Shown: positions 46,444 through 56,514, counted from the first letter of the stretch. The stretch: 64,000 nucleotides of DNA from Bacteroidota bacterium (GCA_004322215.1 SCSM01000039.1:160744-224743); one strand, 5' to 3'. Notes: generated by a model from the letters alone, not told the origin. Program-made: numbers and translations.

Positions 46444-47601
46444 ATGAAACTTTTTACTTTCTTAATTGTTATTTCTGTTTTTTTGGTTTACTTACTTCAA
46501 AAGGCGAAGGCACAACCTCCCGATTCATCTATTGTCTTCACGAGCGGATTCGAGGAAGGCAACAAAGATATTTGGGATGATTATGATGACAATGCTGATT
46601 CAACAAATCTTATTATGGAAGACCCCGGACCTTTTGGAAAAACCGGGAATCACATAATGCGTTTCAGAGTTCCTCCCGGAAGAGGTGGTGCAGATATTGT
46701 TAAGGTATTACCCGGTACTTATGACCGGCTCTATCTTCGCTGGTATCAAAAATGGGAGCCGGGATATGACTTCAATGCAAAAAATCATGGTGGCGGTTTG
46801 TATGCAGGACCTAGAAATCTTTTGGGCAGGTCGAATATTCGACCAAATGGAACAGATTTATTCTGTGCTTATCTCGAACCATTAGATAAAGCCGGAAGGT
46901 TAAATTTTTATTCTTATTACAGGGGCATGTACATGGATTGTGTCAATCCGAATGGAATGTGTTGGGGTGACCATTTCCCCTGCTGGTTAGACGAAGGCGA
47001 GCATATTTGCACTAAGCCCGAACACCGCGAAAAGGTTTTACCGCCTGTGATGGAAACAGGACGCTGGTATTGCCTCGAAATGACAATTGATGCAGGAACA
47101 CCCGTTCAGAGTGACGCCGAAACCGATGGCTCTATGAACTTTTGGATTGACGGAGTTGAGTACGGCCCTTTCGAACATCTGTGGCTGAGGTCAACTTCTG
47201 CGTTGAAACTTAATATACTCTGGCTCGAGCTTTTTCACCACGAAGCACACAGCATAGAAGGCGTGATGCTCGACGAAATTGTTGTAGCTACCGAAAGAAT
47301 AGGATGCGGTACAAATGAAGTTAATCCATCAAATTCAAAAAATGGAAATAATATAATAATAAGTCCTAATCCATTTTCCGAAATTTCAATTTTTAATTAT
47401 CAATTGTCTATACCATCGTCTTTGAAAATTGATATTTATAATTCCTTGGGAAATAAAATCACAACTCTTGTCGATGAATTTCAGGACGTTGGGCAACATC
47501 AAGTCGAGTTTAATCCTGAGGGATTGACACAAGGGATGTATTTTTATACTGCAAAAATTGGTAAGAAAATTGAAAGTGGAAAGATGATTCTATTGAGATA
47601 A
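46444..47601 (+). CDS. Secreted concanavalin-like (polysaccharide-lyase-like) protein with T9SS sorting domain
   Basis: The 385-residue protein has a signal peptide (ending KAKAQ) and a jelly-roll-like domain from about 28 to 285. It contains VFTSGFEEGNKDIWDD, HIMRFRVPPGRGGADIVK, YLRWYQKWEPGYDF, KNHGGGLYAGPRNL, GRWYCLEMTIDAGTP and MNFWIDGVEYGPF. This arrangement resembles concanavalin A-like domains of polysaccharide lyases or binding proteins; the exact family and catalytic residues are not clear to me. Several Cys in WGDHFPCWLDEGEHICTKPE suggest disulfides. The sorting domain is ISPNPFSEISIFNYQLSI to GMYFYTAKIGKKI. The ATG at 46444 is preferred over GTG at 46432. First of three closely spaced cargo genes. 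Confidence 0.8.
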   Translation: MKLFTFLIVISVFLVYLLQKAKAQPPDSSIVFTSGFEEGNKDIWDDYDDNADSTNLIMEDPGPFGKTGNHIMRFRVPPGRGGADIVKVLPGTYDRLYLRWYQKWEPGYDFNAKNHGGGLYAGPRNLLGRSNIRPNGTDLFCAYLEPLDKAGRLNFYSYYRGMYMDCVNPNGMCWGDHFPCWLDEGEHICTKPEHREKVLPPVMETGRWYCLEMTIDAGTPVQSDAETDGSMNFWIDGVEYGPFEHLWLRSTSALKLNILWLELFHHEAHSIEGVMLDEIVVATERIGCGTNEVNPSNSKNGNNIIISPNPFSEISIFNYQLSIPSSLKIDIYNSLGNKITTLVDEFQDVGQHQVEFNPEGLTQGMYFYTAKIGKKIESGKMILLR

Positions 47602-47628
47602 AAGTTTTTAATATAAATGAGGTAGAAA

Positions 47629-50262
47629 ATGAGAAAATTATACTTTCGTTCGGAATTTAAATCTTCAAAGATTTTATTCATTACAATTTTAATTTTCTTT
47701 TTTAATAATGAAAATTCATTCGCTCAGAAATTTAGTGAAAAACTAAGTAATCTTGTAAATATCGAAAATGCTAAGTTTGGAGATGTAAAAAAGGTAATGA
47801 ACGAAATCTGGCAAGCCGATACTTCTGCAAAAAAAGCCGGCTGGAAACAATATAAAAGATGGGAAAACTTTTGGGAAACTCGCCTTTTGCCGGACGGGAA
47901 CTATCCAAACCTGGTTGATATACTTGCTCAATGGATTAATCAGGATAAGAATATGCTTGTATCCATTCAAACCTCAGATTTTGAATGGAAAGCGGTTGGT
48001 CCCTTCAATCGTGCAAAAAAAGATGACAGGTATGGTAATAGGGTTCAAAATATGTTAACCAATCTCGGAAGAATAAATGTTGTAAGATTTCACCCGAACA
48101 ATCCGAATGAAATCTGGGCAGGTGTTTCTACAGGCGGAGTGTGGAAATCAACGAATGGTGGGCAATCCTGGTATAATTTCCCATTCACTTCATTCATGTC
48201 ATTAGGTGTTTCGGATATTGCCATCTCTCCGACAAATCCTGATATTGTTTATGTGGCAACGGGTGACCATATTCATTGGGGAAACACATACTCAATCGGA
48301 ATAATAAAAACCACTGATGGAGGTAATAAATGGGAATTAACAAATTTAGCATATCAATTAGACGATGCTTTCAAAATTTGCCGACTCCTGGTTCACCCGA
48401 ATAATCCGGAAATTGCGATAACTGCTACGACAAATGGCATATTCAAAACAACTGATGGCGGAAAATCATGGGAACAAAAGATAAGCGGTTATTTCAAAGA
48501 TATGGAATTTATGCCGGGTAATCCTCAAATCATTAACGCTGCGACTTATTCTACTATCGGAATTTCGGATATTTTCCGTTCATCGGATAACGGAGAATCC
48601 TGGCAATCAACAAACCGTTTTCAGGATGTAAGAAGAATTGTGATGGCTGTCACTTCAGCAAATCCGCAAAAGGTGTATGCTTTATGTGCTAATCAATCTT
48701 ATACAAGTTTCCATTCATTTTTGGTATCAAATGATGGAGGACAATCATGGAATAAATTATCAGATTCTTATAATTCACCTAATATACTCGGACTGGAAGA
48801 CGGAATGGGAAATGATGAGAATTATGGACAGGGATGGTACGACTTATGTATAGCCGTTTCGCCTCTCGATGAAAATCTGGTTTTTATTGGAGCTATTAAT
48901 ATTTGGAAATCGAATAATGGTGGTAGTGACTGGGAAATGGTTACTAATGGAGTCGAATCATATAATAAACCGGATGTCCACCTTGACATGCATGATTTAA
49001 TATATAGGGATAATTCAAATGAATTGTTCGTATCCAATGATGGTGGCATTTATAAAACCACAGATGATGGTCTATCATGGGGTTATTTGTCAGATGGAAT
49101 GAATATAACTCAATTCTATCGCTTAGGATGCGATGTATCTAATCCTGATAAAATTTTAGCCGGATGCCAGGACAATGGTACCAAAATGTATTTAAACGGT
49201 GAATGGATTCAAGTTGGTGGCGGTGATGGTATGGAAGCCATTTGTGATTATTCCAATCCTGATATAATTTATATTTCAATGCAAAACGGATTTGTAGTAC
49301 AATTAAATTCTACTACCCATGAAATGAAAGTAATCTTTATTCCTTTCCTAAGAGGAGAATCTTCTGCTTGGACAACTCCTTTTTCCATTAATCCGGTTAA
49401 TCCGAATGTTTTATATATCGGTTGCAATAATCTCTGGAAATCAAGTGATAAGGGAGACAATTGGATAAAATTGTCGAAGTTTCCAAATTCAGGTATTATT
49501 ATTGATTTTATTGTGTCTCCTACTGACACAAACTATATTTATGTTGCAAAGGAATTTTCGGTATATAAGTCCAAAGATGGTGGAAATCAATGGGAAATGC
49601 TTAATTCCTTTATGAATCCAATCACAAATGTAGAAGTTTCTCATTCTAATCCTGAAGTAATTTGGATTTGTTTTGGTGGTTATGATGAAACTAATAAAGT
49701 GTTGAAATATGACGGAAATAATTGGATAAATTTAAGCGGAAACCTGCCTAATGTTCCTGTCAATACAATTGTCTGTCAAAAAGGAATAACTGAAAAACTA
49801 TATGTTGGTACAGATATTGGTGTATTTACAAATTCCGATGATTCGTCCAATTGGGAAATTTACGGCAAAGGACTACCCAATTTGATTATAAGCGAATTGG
49901 AAATTCAATATACTTCAAAAAAACTGAGGGCAGCTACTTATGGAATGGGCTTATGGGAAATTGATGTTGATATCCCTGTTAATATTAAAGAATTAGTTGA
50001 CAATCAAAAAAAAATTAATGTTATTCAAAATCCATGCTCTCAATTACTAATTACTAATTACGAATTATTAATTACATCTAATGTAAAAATTGATATTTAT
50101 AATTCCTTGGGAAATAAAATTACAACTCTTGTCGATGATTATCTGGAAGCAGGAAAACATAGCACAGAATTCAGAACTAATGGGCTAACGCAGGGAATGT
50201 ATTATTGTGTTTACAGAATTAACGGTAATTCATCAATCCAAAAATTTGTTATATTAGATTAG
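47629..50262 (+). CDS. Secreted multi-blade propeller (sortilin/GH74-like) protein with T9SS sorting domain
   Basis: The 877-residue protein has a signal peptide (ending SFAQ). Two seven-bladed-type propeller halves span about residues 110-790, built from repeated motifs: WAGVSTGGVWKSTNGGQSW, IIKTTDGGNKWELT, IFKTTDGGKSWEQK, FRSSDNGESWQST, LVSNDGGQSWNKL, IYKTTDDGLSWGYL, LWKSSDKGDNWIKL and VYKSKDGGNQWEML. The layout resembles VPS10/sortilin-type or xyloglucanase (GH74) folds, but I cannot identify a catalytic Asp pair. The sorting domain (about 795-877) contains VKIDIYNSLGNKITTLVDDY, nearly identical at DNA level to that of the upstream gene. The region just before encodes QLLITNYELLITSN, from a TAATTACGAATTA-type repeat. 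27 bases after the upstream gene. Confidence 0.85.
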   Translation: MRKLYFRSEFKSSKILFITILIFFFNNENSFAQKFSEKLSNLVNIENAKFGDVKKVMNEIWQADTSAKKAGWKQYKRWENFWETRLLPDGNYPNLVDILAQWINQDKNMLVSIQTSDFEWKAVGPFNRAKKDDRYGNRVQNMLTNLGRINVVRFHPNNPNEIWAGVSTGGVWKSTNGGQSWYNFPFTSFMSLGVSDIAISPTNPDIVYVATGDHIHWGNTYSIGIIKTTDGGNKWELTNLAYQLDDAFKICRLLVHPNNPEIAITATTNGIFKTTDGGKSWEQKISGYFKDMEFMPGNPQIINAATYSTIGISDIFRSSDNGESWQSTNRFQDVRRIVMAVTSANPQKVYALCANQSYTSFHSFLVSNDGGQSWNKLSDSYNSPNILGLEDGMGNDENYGQGWYDLCIAVSPLDENLVFIGAINIWKSNNGGSDWEMVTNGVESYNKPDVHLDMHDLIYRDNSNELFVSNDGGIYKTTDDGLSWGYLSDGMNITQFYRLGCDVSNPDKILAGCQDNGTKMYLNGEWIQVGGGDGMEAICDYSNPDIIYISMQNGFVVQLNSTTHEMKVIFIPFLRGESSAWTTPFSINPVNPNVLYIGCNNLWKSSDKGDNWIKLSKFPNSGIIIDFIVSPTDTNYIYVAKEFSVYKSKDGGNQWEMLNSFMNPITNVEVSHSNPEVIWICFGGYDETNKVLKYDGNNWINLSGNLPNVPVNTIVCQKGITEKLYVGTDIGVFTNSDDSSNWEIYGKGLPNLIISELEIQYTSKKLRAATYGMGLWEIDVDIPVNIKELVDNQKKINVIQNPCSQLLITNYELLITSNVKIDIYNSLGNKITTLVDDYLEAGKHSTEFRTNGLTQGMYYCVYRINGNSSIQKFVILD

Positions 50263-50291
50263 GATTTTGATAACAATAATGGCATCGAACA

Positions 50292-51806
50292 ATGAAATAT
50301 AATATATGCTTTCTTCTTTCAATTCTGTGTATTCATTATATTTTGAATGCTGACATCATTACTGTTTCTGATGTTTATTCGCTCCAATCTGCTATTGGTG
50401 AGCTGAAATCTAATGATACAATTCTTATCGAGAATGGAATTTATAACATTGAAAATACACTTGTCATAAATAATAAAACTGAAAAGATATTTAATGTTGC
50501 TATAATAGGGAAAAGCGGCAAGAGGGATTCTGTCCGAATCTATTCTTCTGGCATGGGTGTTTATTCCGAAACAGCACCACACGTATTTGCTGTTTATAAT
50601 GTAGAAAATCTGTTATTTCAGGATTTGACTGCCGGAAGGACTTACTGGCATCCTATTACTGTGCAGGGAAATGCAGGATGCGACATTGTATATTTCAAAA
50701 ACCTTCATCTCATTGATGCAGGAGAACAGTTTATCAAAATCAATAATAAAGAAGAGCCAAAATGCGATAACGGAGTTGTCGAGGGATGTTTGATTGAATA
50801 CACAGATTATCCCTACTGGGACGGAGACAGCTATTACACACAGGGTGTTGATAAAATCGGTGGAGGTGATAATTGGATTGTACGTGATTGTATCTTCAAA
50901 AATATTCGTCCCCATCCCGACCATCTCGATGCAGCTGATGGTGCGGGTGCACCTATAACCTTTTGGCAAGGTGGAACTAATAATTTAATTGAAAGAAACA
51001 CAATAATTAATTGCAGAAAGGGAATAGAACTGGGTATTTCCGATGGAACAGGTGTTGCAAACAGCATTGTCAGGAATAATTTCATCTATCGTGAACAGGG
51101 AATGGTTGGAGGAGATATTGGAATATCAGTTAATGACTCTCCTGATTCAAAAATTTATAATAATACGGTTATATTAAATAATACTTTTAACCCGGGGAGC
51201 GGAGCCAAAGCCATCGAATTCAGATTTAAAAATTCGACGAATCTGGAAATCAAAAACAATCTCTGCGATGGTGATATATGGGAAAGGGTTTCGGAGATGA
51301 ATACTGAAATATCAAATAACATTTACAACGTTGATGAATCCTGGTTTGTTGATGCGGAAAATTACGATTTGCATCTTATTTCGACTGCACTCGATGCTAT
51401 TGATAATGGGCTAACTCTTAATGATGTAACCGATGATATTGATAAACAGGCAAGACCTGTTAATGGATTATATGATATCGGTGCTGATGAATTCACATCC
51501 GGAGAGACATCGGTTCTCAATTCCGCAATTAGTAATTTTTCAATTTCAGTTTATCCAAATCCTGTCACCGAATTTTTTATTATCAATTATCATTTATCTA
51601 TTCCATCGAAAGTGAAAATTGATATTTACAATTCAATTGGAAATAATATAACAACACTTTGTGACGCATATCAAGAAGCAGGTAATTATTATAAAAAATT
51701 CAGCGTAGGAACGATTCAATCTTTCCCTATTCAATTAGGGTTTTATCATTTCCTTTTCCGTGTTAATGGGGAATGTATTTTAAGAAAGTTTATATATGTG
51801 AAATAA
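50292..51806 (+). CDS. Secreted right-handed beta-helix protein (polysaccharide-lyase-like) with T9SS sorting domain
   Basis: The 504-residue protein has a signal peptide (ending LNADI) and a parallel beta-helix from about 22 to 360. It opens with VYSLQSAIGELKSNDTILIE, as in polysaccharide lyases of the chondroitinase B/alginate lyase kind, then HVFAVYNVENLLFQDLTAGR, CDIVYFKNLHLIDAGEQFIK, GVVEGCLIEYTDYP, IVRDCIFKNIRPHPDHLDAA, NNLIERNTIINCRKGIELGI and SKIYNNTVILNN. The C-terminal segment INNGLT...QARPVNGLYDIGADEF is common at the end of such helices. The sorting domain is SVYPNPVTEFFIINYHLSI to GFYHFLFRVNGE. It lies 29 bases after the propeller gene, so the three are likely one operon. Polysaccharide as target is inference. 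Confidence 0.8.
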   Translation: MKYNICFLLSILCIHYILNADIITVSDVYSLQSAIGELKSNDTILIENGIYNIENTLVINNKTEKIFNVAIIGKSGKRDSVRIYSSGMGVYSETAPHVFAVYNVENLLFQDLTAGRTYWHPITVQGNAGCDIVYFKNLHLIDAGEQFIKINNKEEPKCDNGVVEGCLIEYTDYPYWDGDSYYTQGVDKIGGGDNWIVRDCIFKNIRPHPDHLDAADGAGAPITFWQGGTNNLIERNTIINCRKGIELGISDGTGVANSIVRNNFIYREQGMVGGDIGISVNDSPDSKIYNNTVILNNTFNPGSGAKAIEFRFKNSTNLEIKNNLCDGDIWERVSEMNTEISNNIYNVDESWFVDAENYDLHLISTALDAIDNGLTLNDVTDDIDKQARPVNGLYDIGADEFTSGETSVLNSAISNFSISVYPNPVTEFFIINYHLSIPSKVKIDIYNSIGNNITTLCDAYQEAGNYYKKFSVGTIQSFPIQLGFYHFLFRVNGECILRKFIYVK

Positions 51807-52366
51807 TTATTTAATTACTATTTTTTTCAATGAAAACCGCATCGTTTATGATTTGATTTATATTTAACTTACGCTAAATTGTTTTGTCAAATTGTTAAAA
51901 TAAATTCTTATACAAACAAAAAATTATTTGCTTTTCTTATTAATATTCATTAATTTAACTTTGTCAAACGTTTTTTGAGGTATTTTGATTTTAAATTTAT
52001 TGGCTGATTCTTAAATCAGACAAATATATTCGATTGATGTACGGGAAAATAGGGTTAGAATAAAATAAATTTAAAATAATAATATAATTGAAAGAATCAT
52101 TAATAAATGATTCAGGATTTTTTTTTTGAATAAACTGTAAAAATAATAAACTTTTTTTTAATGAGTTCTTTGAAATATTCATGTTAAAATTAATAAGTCA
52201 GCATATAAAAATAATGCAGATTGATTTATTATAAATAACATTATAATAGAAAGAATTTTGTTCTTCATACAAAATTTGATAAATAAAAAGGAAATAAAAA
52301 AGATTCTAATTAAACTTATTCAAAATCTTTTATATAATTATTAATCACAATTTAGGAGGCACTGTG
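51807..52366 (+). other. AT-rich intergenic region with a terminator-like hairpin
   Basis: About 560 bases, very AT-rich. GAATCATT (52094-52101) / AATGATTC (52106-52113), followed by a run of nine T after AGGA, is a terminator-like hairpin, but it lies nearly 290 bases beyond the last gene. I see no gene or RNA. AGGAGG at 52354-52359 is the ribosome binding site of the next gene. Confidence 0.45.
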
Positions 52367-55300
52367 ATGAGCAAAAAAATTTATACGTTTCTATTTTCTT
52401 TAATTTTAATAATCAGTTCTGTTGCAGAAATGCAATCTCAGGGCACACAAATGCCGACTCCACCGCAGGTTTACTGCTGGAGTTCAGGTTCAGTGGTCTT
52501 CGGTTACTGGTTTACCGCACCGGTGGATATGTGGATTGTACAGGCGCAGAATCCGACAGGATGTATATCAGGCGACCAATCCATTGAAATATACCGTTTG
52601 AATAATAACCCATCCGGTTATTGTGCCTATACTTATTATAATGATATGTATTATTCTTACATGTCTTATAAGATTTATCCATTATGGAGAGTCAGTGGTA
52701 TTTCAAGTACCGGACCTGTCGCAATTAACCAGGGAAAAGACAGGAATGGTGCAACTATTCAAAACATACCAGTATCGGCAGGTGACAGAATTGCCGTATT
52801 TACAGGTTATCGTAACGGTCCATACACTATATACTTCTCAACATATTATTACACCAGTGTGTATTATACTAATATTGCGGGTAATTCGGTTCAGATGAGG
52901 CCCAGTTCGCTTTATACACCATACCCATGGGATAATTGGGGTAATTATGCAACGATGTACGGTTATTGCAGTTATTATCTCGGTAGAGGAAATATCTGGT
53001 ATATTCTGCCGGTTTATATCACTGCAGTTCAGGCACCGAACGGAACTATTGCTCCGGCCGGTCAAAAAGGACCATATCAACCAGGTACAAATGTCAATCT
53101 GGATTACACAGTTACACCCAATCCCGGTTATCATATTGTCGATGTTACCATTAACGGAGCATCTGTCGGTTCGATTACAAGACCGGTTCATACACAGCAT
53201 TTTGGTGTCGTTAATACAAATCAGACCATTACTGCAGTTTTCGGTCACAGAATTATTGCTACCGGCTACGGTGCTTATATGAATCCGACTGGTAATAATT
53301 ACTATGCTGCCGGTACCAATCCATCATATACTACAACTCCGTTCCCGGGCGCAACAATTTCAAGTATTACGGCAGTTGGTTCAGTATCCGGTACAATCAA
53401 CATACCTGTTTTGAACGGAGGTCAAGGACAAACCATCGCTCTTGGGCAACCCGGTTATCCCTTTGCCAACTTAAATCAGGATTGGACTCTGGATGTTATT
53501 TGTGTTATGAATTTGTTTACGTCGGTTGGACCTCATGGCACAATTAATCCTCTTGGTTCTACCGATATAATATGGGGAACACAGCAACCGGTTGTAATCA
53601 CACCGGACATGAATTACAAGGTTCATCAATTGTTGGTGGACGGTTTTGATGTTTTGGACCCGACACAACCGGGTTATCCGAAACCGCAACTTGACTTTTC
53701 AGCATATCCTGTGATTACATATACTATTGATATGTCTTATTCACATACAATTCATGCAACTTTTTATGCATGGCAAATTACACCCGAAGTCGTAGGCATC
53801 GGTGGTTCAATAAATCCGCCTGACCCGGTAAAGGTATATGAACATTCCCAGTATCCGTTTGAAATTATACCTGACCTTGATTATCATATAGATTCTGTCA
53901 AAGCTATAAATTTGCAGAACGGGCAGATTACACTACTCGGGAACATCCCGCAACACGGTAATATGTCAATAATGTTCAAAGATATTGTCAATGATTGGAA
54001 ACTCCAGGCAATGTTTACAATTGACAGGTATAATGTAATTGTGAAAAATTCAAGGATACTCGAAGGCGGTAAGATTTTCCCAACGGGTACCCTCGACAAT
54101 TCTTCCGACGACGGATTGATTATTGCCAATTCCGGTACAGATATTAATTTTACAATCAAACCAGATGTCGGTTGGATTATAAAAGACGTTTTACTGGATG
54201 GAGTTTCGCAGGGTGTTATTTCAAATCTGCCATTGACCACAATCAGGGCAGACCATGAAGTCGAAGCACAATTCCAGAAAATCGGTTACTCAATTACTGC
54301 GAGTGCCGGCAATCACGGAACAATCACATTCGATGGCTGGGAGCAGCCGGTTCCTTCGGACGGAGTTTACCAGGTATTCTACGGTGATAATGCAAGATTT
54401 ATCATTACACCCGACCACGGTTATAAAATAGACCAGGTAATGATTGATGGTGCTTCCGTCAATCCCGAACCGGAACATAGTTTCTATTATATTACAGACA
54501 ACCATACTATCACTGCATCATTCGTGCCGACCAATCGCTATACAATAACTGCATCAGCAGGTACCGGAGGTACTATCAACCCAAGCGGTGCTGTAAGCGT
54601 AGTCGAAGGTGATAACCAGACATTTACCTGGACACCAAATGCCGGCTATGAAATCAGCGATGTTTTGATAGACGGCAACAGTGCAGGCAAGATAACCGAT
54701 TATACTTTTACTAATGTAAGCGGCGACCATACGATTGAAATCTTATTCAATCCGATTGTTACATTAGGAATTCAGTGTGAGCTTGTATCCATGCAGCTGG
54801 TTTCGGGACAGCCGTTCGATGTTACAATAACATGCGTTGACCAGTCGAATCAACAGCCGGTCAATCCTCCGGCTCCGGTTAACGTAACGATTTCTGCTGC
54901 AGCAGGTAGCCAGGGTACATTATCCGGCACTCTGCAAGGCACGATACCAACCAATGATAACAAGGTTACGATTTCCGGTATTATTTATACAAACAACAGC
55001 GGTGAATCAAATGTGCAGTTGAATGTAAGTTCTCCGGGAATGCAGGATTGCATTATAACAGGTAACTTCATTGCAAGCGAACCGTCAATGCAGGATGGCA
55101 ACATTCAGTTTGATAATGTTTCATCCTATTTCAACAAGGATGGCAGCACTGCATTGTCGCAGGTAACAATAAGCTGGACAAACGGCGACGGGAACAAACG
55201 GCTCGTACTAATGAAAGCTACTGACCCGATAGGTACACCCGACCTTCCGGTTGACGGCAAAGGTTATCAGCCGAATTCCATTTATGGAAGCGGCGACCAG

Positions 55301-55762
55301 GTTGGCAATGCTTATGCCATCTTCAATGATGCAGGCAACTCATTGACTGTAACAGGGCTTATCGAAGGTGCATTGTACTATGTCCGGGTATTCGGATTCA
55401 ATGGCAATGCAGACCTGGCAAATTACAACACGAGCGAAGGCACAGACAATCCAAGCTCATTCCTTGTTTCGGGTACCGACGAAACTTATACGGGCAGCGG
55501 ATTCCAGGTGACTAACATATCGCCGAACCCAGCTTACCTCGATATTAAGTTCGACTTCACAGTATTCTCTGCATCGGCTTATACAATAGAAGTAGTTGAC
55601 CTGCAGGGCAGAGTCGTTGCTTCATATTGTAATAAGAAATACATGCAGGAAGGAAACTATCCGGTTGCAATACCTGTGTCCAAACTCTCTTCCGGTTCGT
55701 ATATTCTGAAGATATACAACGGAACTGATTTTGCATACCAGGTGTTCACAATCGTAAGATAA
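52367..55762 (+). CDS. Large secreted InlB-type-repeat protein with T9SS sorting domain
   Basis: The 1131-residue protein starts at ATG 52367, seven bases after a perfect AGGAGG. It has a signal peptide (ending MQSQG) and an N-terminal Tyr/Trp-rich domain (about 28-210, with WSSGSVVFGYWFTAPVDMWI). Six or seven divergent InlB B-repeat-like modules follow (about 215-795), each built as 'I.A..G..GTI.P.G...V..G....FT..P..GY.I..V.IDG....', for example TITASAGTGGTINPSGAVSV and TWTPNAGYEISDVLIDGNSA. Next come an Ig-like domain (about 800-905) and a fibronectin-like domain (about 915-1040). The sorting domain is TNISPNPAYLDIKFDFTV to SGSYILKIYNGTDF. Such modules usually form elongated surface stalks. 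Followed by a strong terminator. Confidence 0.85.
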   Translation: MSKKIYTFLFSLILIISSVAEMQSQGTQMPTPPQVYCWSSGSVVFGYWFTAPVDMWIVQAQNPTGCISGDQSIEIYRLNNNPSGYCAYTYYNDMYYSYMSYKIYPLWRVSGISSTGPVAINQGKDRNGATIQNIPVSAGDRIAVFTGYRNGPYTIYFSTYYYTSVYYTNIAGNSVQMRPSSLYTPYPWDNWGNYATMYGYCSYYLGRGNIWYILPVYITAVQAPNGTIAPAGQKGPYQPGTNVNLDYTVTPNPGYHIVDVTINGASVGSITRPVHTQHFGVVNTNQTITAVFGHRIIATGYGAYMNPTGNNYYAAGTNPSYTTTPFPGATISSITAVGSVSGTINIPVLNGGQGQTIALGQPGYPFANLNQDWTLDVICVMNLFTSVGPHGTINPLGSTDIIWGTQQPVVITPDMNYKVHQLLVDGFDVLDPTQPGYPKPQLDFSAYPVITYTIDMSYSHTIHATFYAWQITPEVVGIGGSINPPDPVKVYEHSQYPFEIIPDLDYHIDSVKAINLQNGQITLLGNIPQHGNMSIMFKDIVNDWKLQAMFTIDRYNVIVKNSRILEGGKIFPTGTLDNSSDDGLIIANSGTDINFTIKPDVGWIIKDVLLDGVSQGVISNLPLTTIRADHEVEAQFQKIGYSITASAGNHGTITFDGWEQPVPSDGVYQVFYGDNARFIITPDHGYKIDQVMIDGASVNPEPEHSFYYITDNHTITASFVPTNRYTITASAGTGGTINPSGAVSVVEGDNQTFTWTPNAGYEISDVLIDGNSAGKITDYTFTNVSGDHTIEILFNPIVTLGIQCELVSMQLVSGQPFDVTITCVDQSNQQPVNPPAPVNVTISAAAGSQGTLSGTLQGTIPTNDNKVTISGIIYTNNSGESNVQLNVSSPGMQDCIITGNFIASEPSMQDGNIQFDNVSSYFNKDGSTALSQVTISWTNGDGNKRLVLMKATDPIGTPDLPVDGKGYQPNSIYGSGDQVGNAYAIFNDAGNSLTVTGLIEGALYYVRVFGFNGNADLANYNTSEGTDNPSSFLVSGTDETYTGSGFQVTNISPNPAYLDIKFDFTVFSASAYTIEVVDLQGRVVASYCNKKYMQEGNYPVAIPVSKLSSGSYILKIYNGTDFAYQVFTIVR

Positions 55763-55785
55763 TTTTCTTACAGTAAAATATTCGT

Positions 55786-55819
55786 ACGGGCTGGGCTTCG
55801 GTTCAGCCCGTTTTTTTTT
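55786..55819 (+). terminator. Strong rho-independent terminator
   Basis: ACGGGCTG/CAGCCCGT form an eight-base stem, extended by GGCTTCGGTT containing a TTCG tetraloop, followed by nine T. It closes the InlB-type-repeat gene. Confidence 0.93.
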
Positions 55820-56514
55820 GCAACTTCCAATATTAATATTCTGAATTTTGGGTAATTACTATTTTTTACCGCAAAGCCGCCAGGTCGCAAAGATTTTTAT
55901 TTTGTCATATTTTGTCACTATTTGCCTCACTTTTTTTTATTTTTGGATTGCTCTTCGGGAATTTAATTGATTTGTAAGGAGTTAAATAATTACTAATTTG
56001 GAATATTTGTCACGTTTTGTCATAGTTTGTCATAGTGATGTCACATAGGGGAAGGCAAAAAGTGACAAGTAAGGACAATTTTGAATGTAGAATTTTAAAT
56101 TTTGAATGGTGGTTATTCTTTGATTGAAATCCCTCAACCCCAACCCTTCTCCCAGTGGGCGAAGGGAGTTTTATAATCATAGTAATTCATACCGGCAAAG
56201 ACTGAATTCAGCCCGACATCGATTATCAAAGAACAAGCGGGGCAAAGTTAAGGTTGTTGGAATGATATGTCAAGAAAACGGATTTAAAATGGTTTTAAAA
56301 GGATTTTAAAAATAATATCTCTTGCTTTATTCATATTTACTGCATATTTTCAGCTAGGAATTAAGAAAATAACATAAGAATATTAGACGCTGGCTTAGGA
56401 ACAAAGGGAAAAATAACATCACTTATGTACGGACAGAACATCGTTCTGTCCCAACAGCACTGACGAATCGAAAAAATAATTTAATATATACCTCATAAAT
56501 AGGAGGAAAGAAAA
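55820..56514. repeat. Repeat-rich intergenic region
   Basis: About 700 bases without a gene but with several repeat-like pieces. ACCGCAAAGCCGCCAGG...CGCAAAG lies near 55868-55890. Five copies of TTTGTCA(T/C) lie between 55905 and 56045. CCCTCAACCCCAACCCTTCTCCC lies near 56130-56153, a common intergenic repeat motif. A perfect inverted repeat GGACAGAAC/GTTCTGTCC lies at about 56430-56450. A 61-codon frame across this material (56124-56309) is rejected as a gene. Confidence 0.6.

Noticed and set aside
51997-52182. 61-codon minus-strand frame in the AT-rich spacer
   Set aside because: Low-complexity Ile/Phe/Lys/Asn translation and overlap with a hairpin; likely chance.
56124-56309. 61-codon frame starting MKSLNPNPSPSGRRE
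   Set aside because: It begins with TTG, runs over a common intergenic repeat (CCCTCAACCCCAACCC...) and has no ribosome site; it is not a credible gene.
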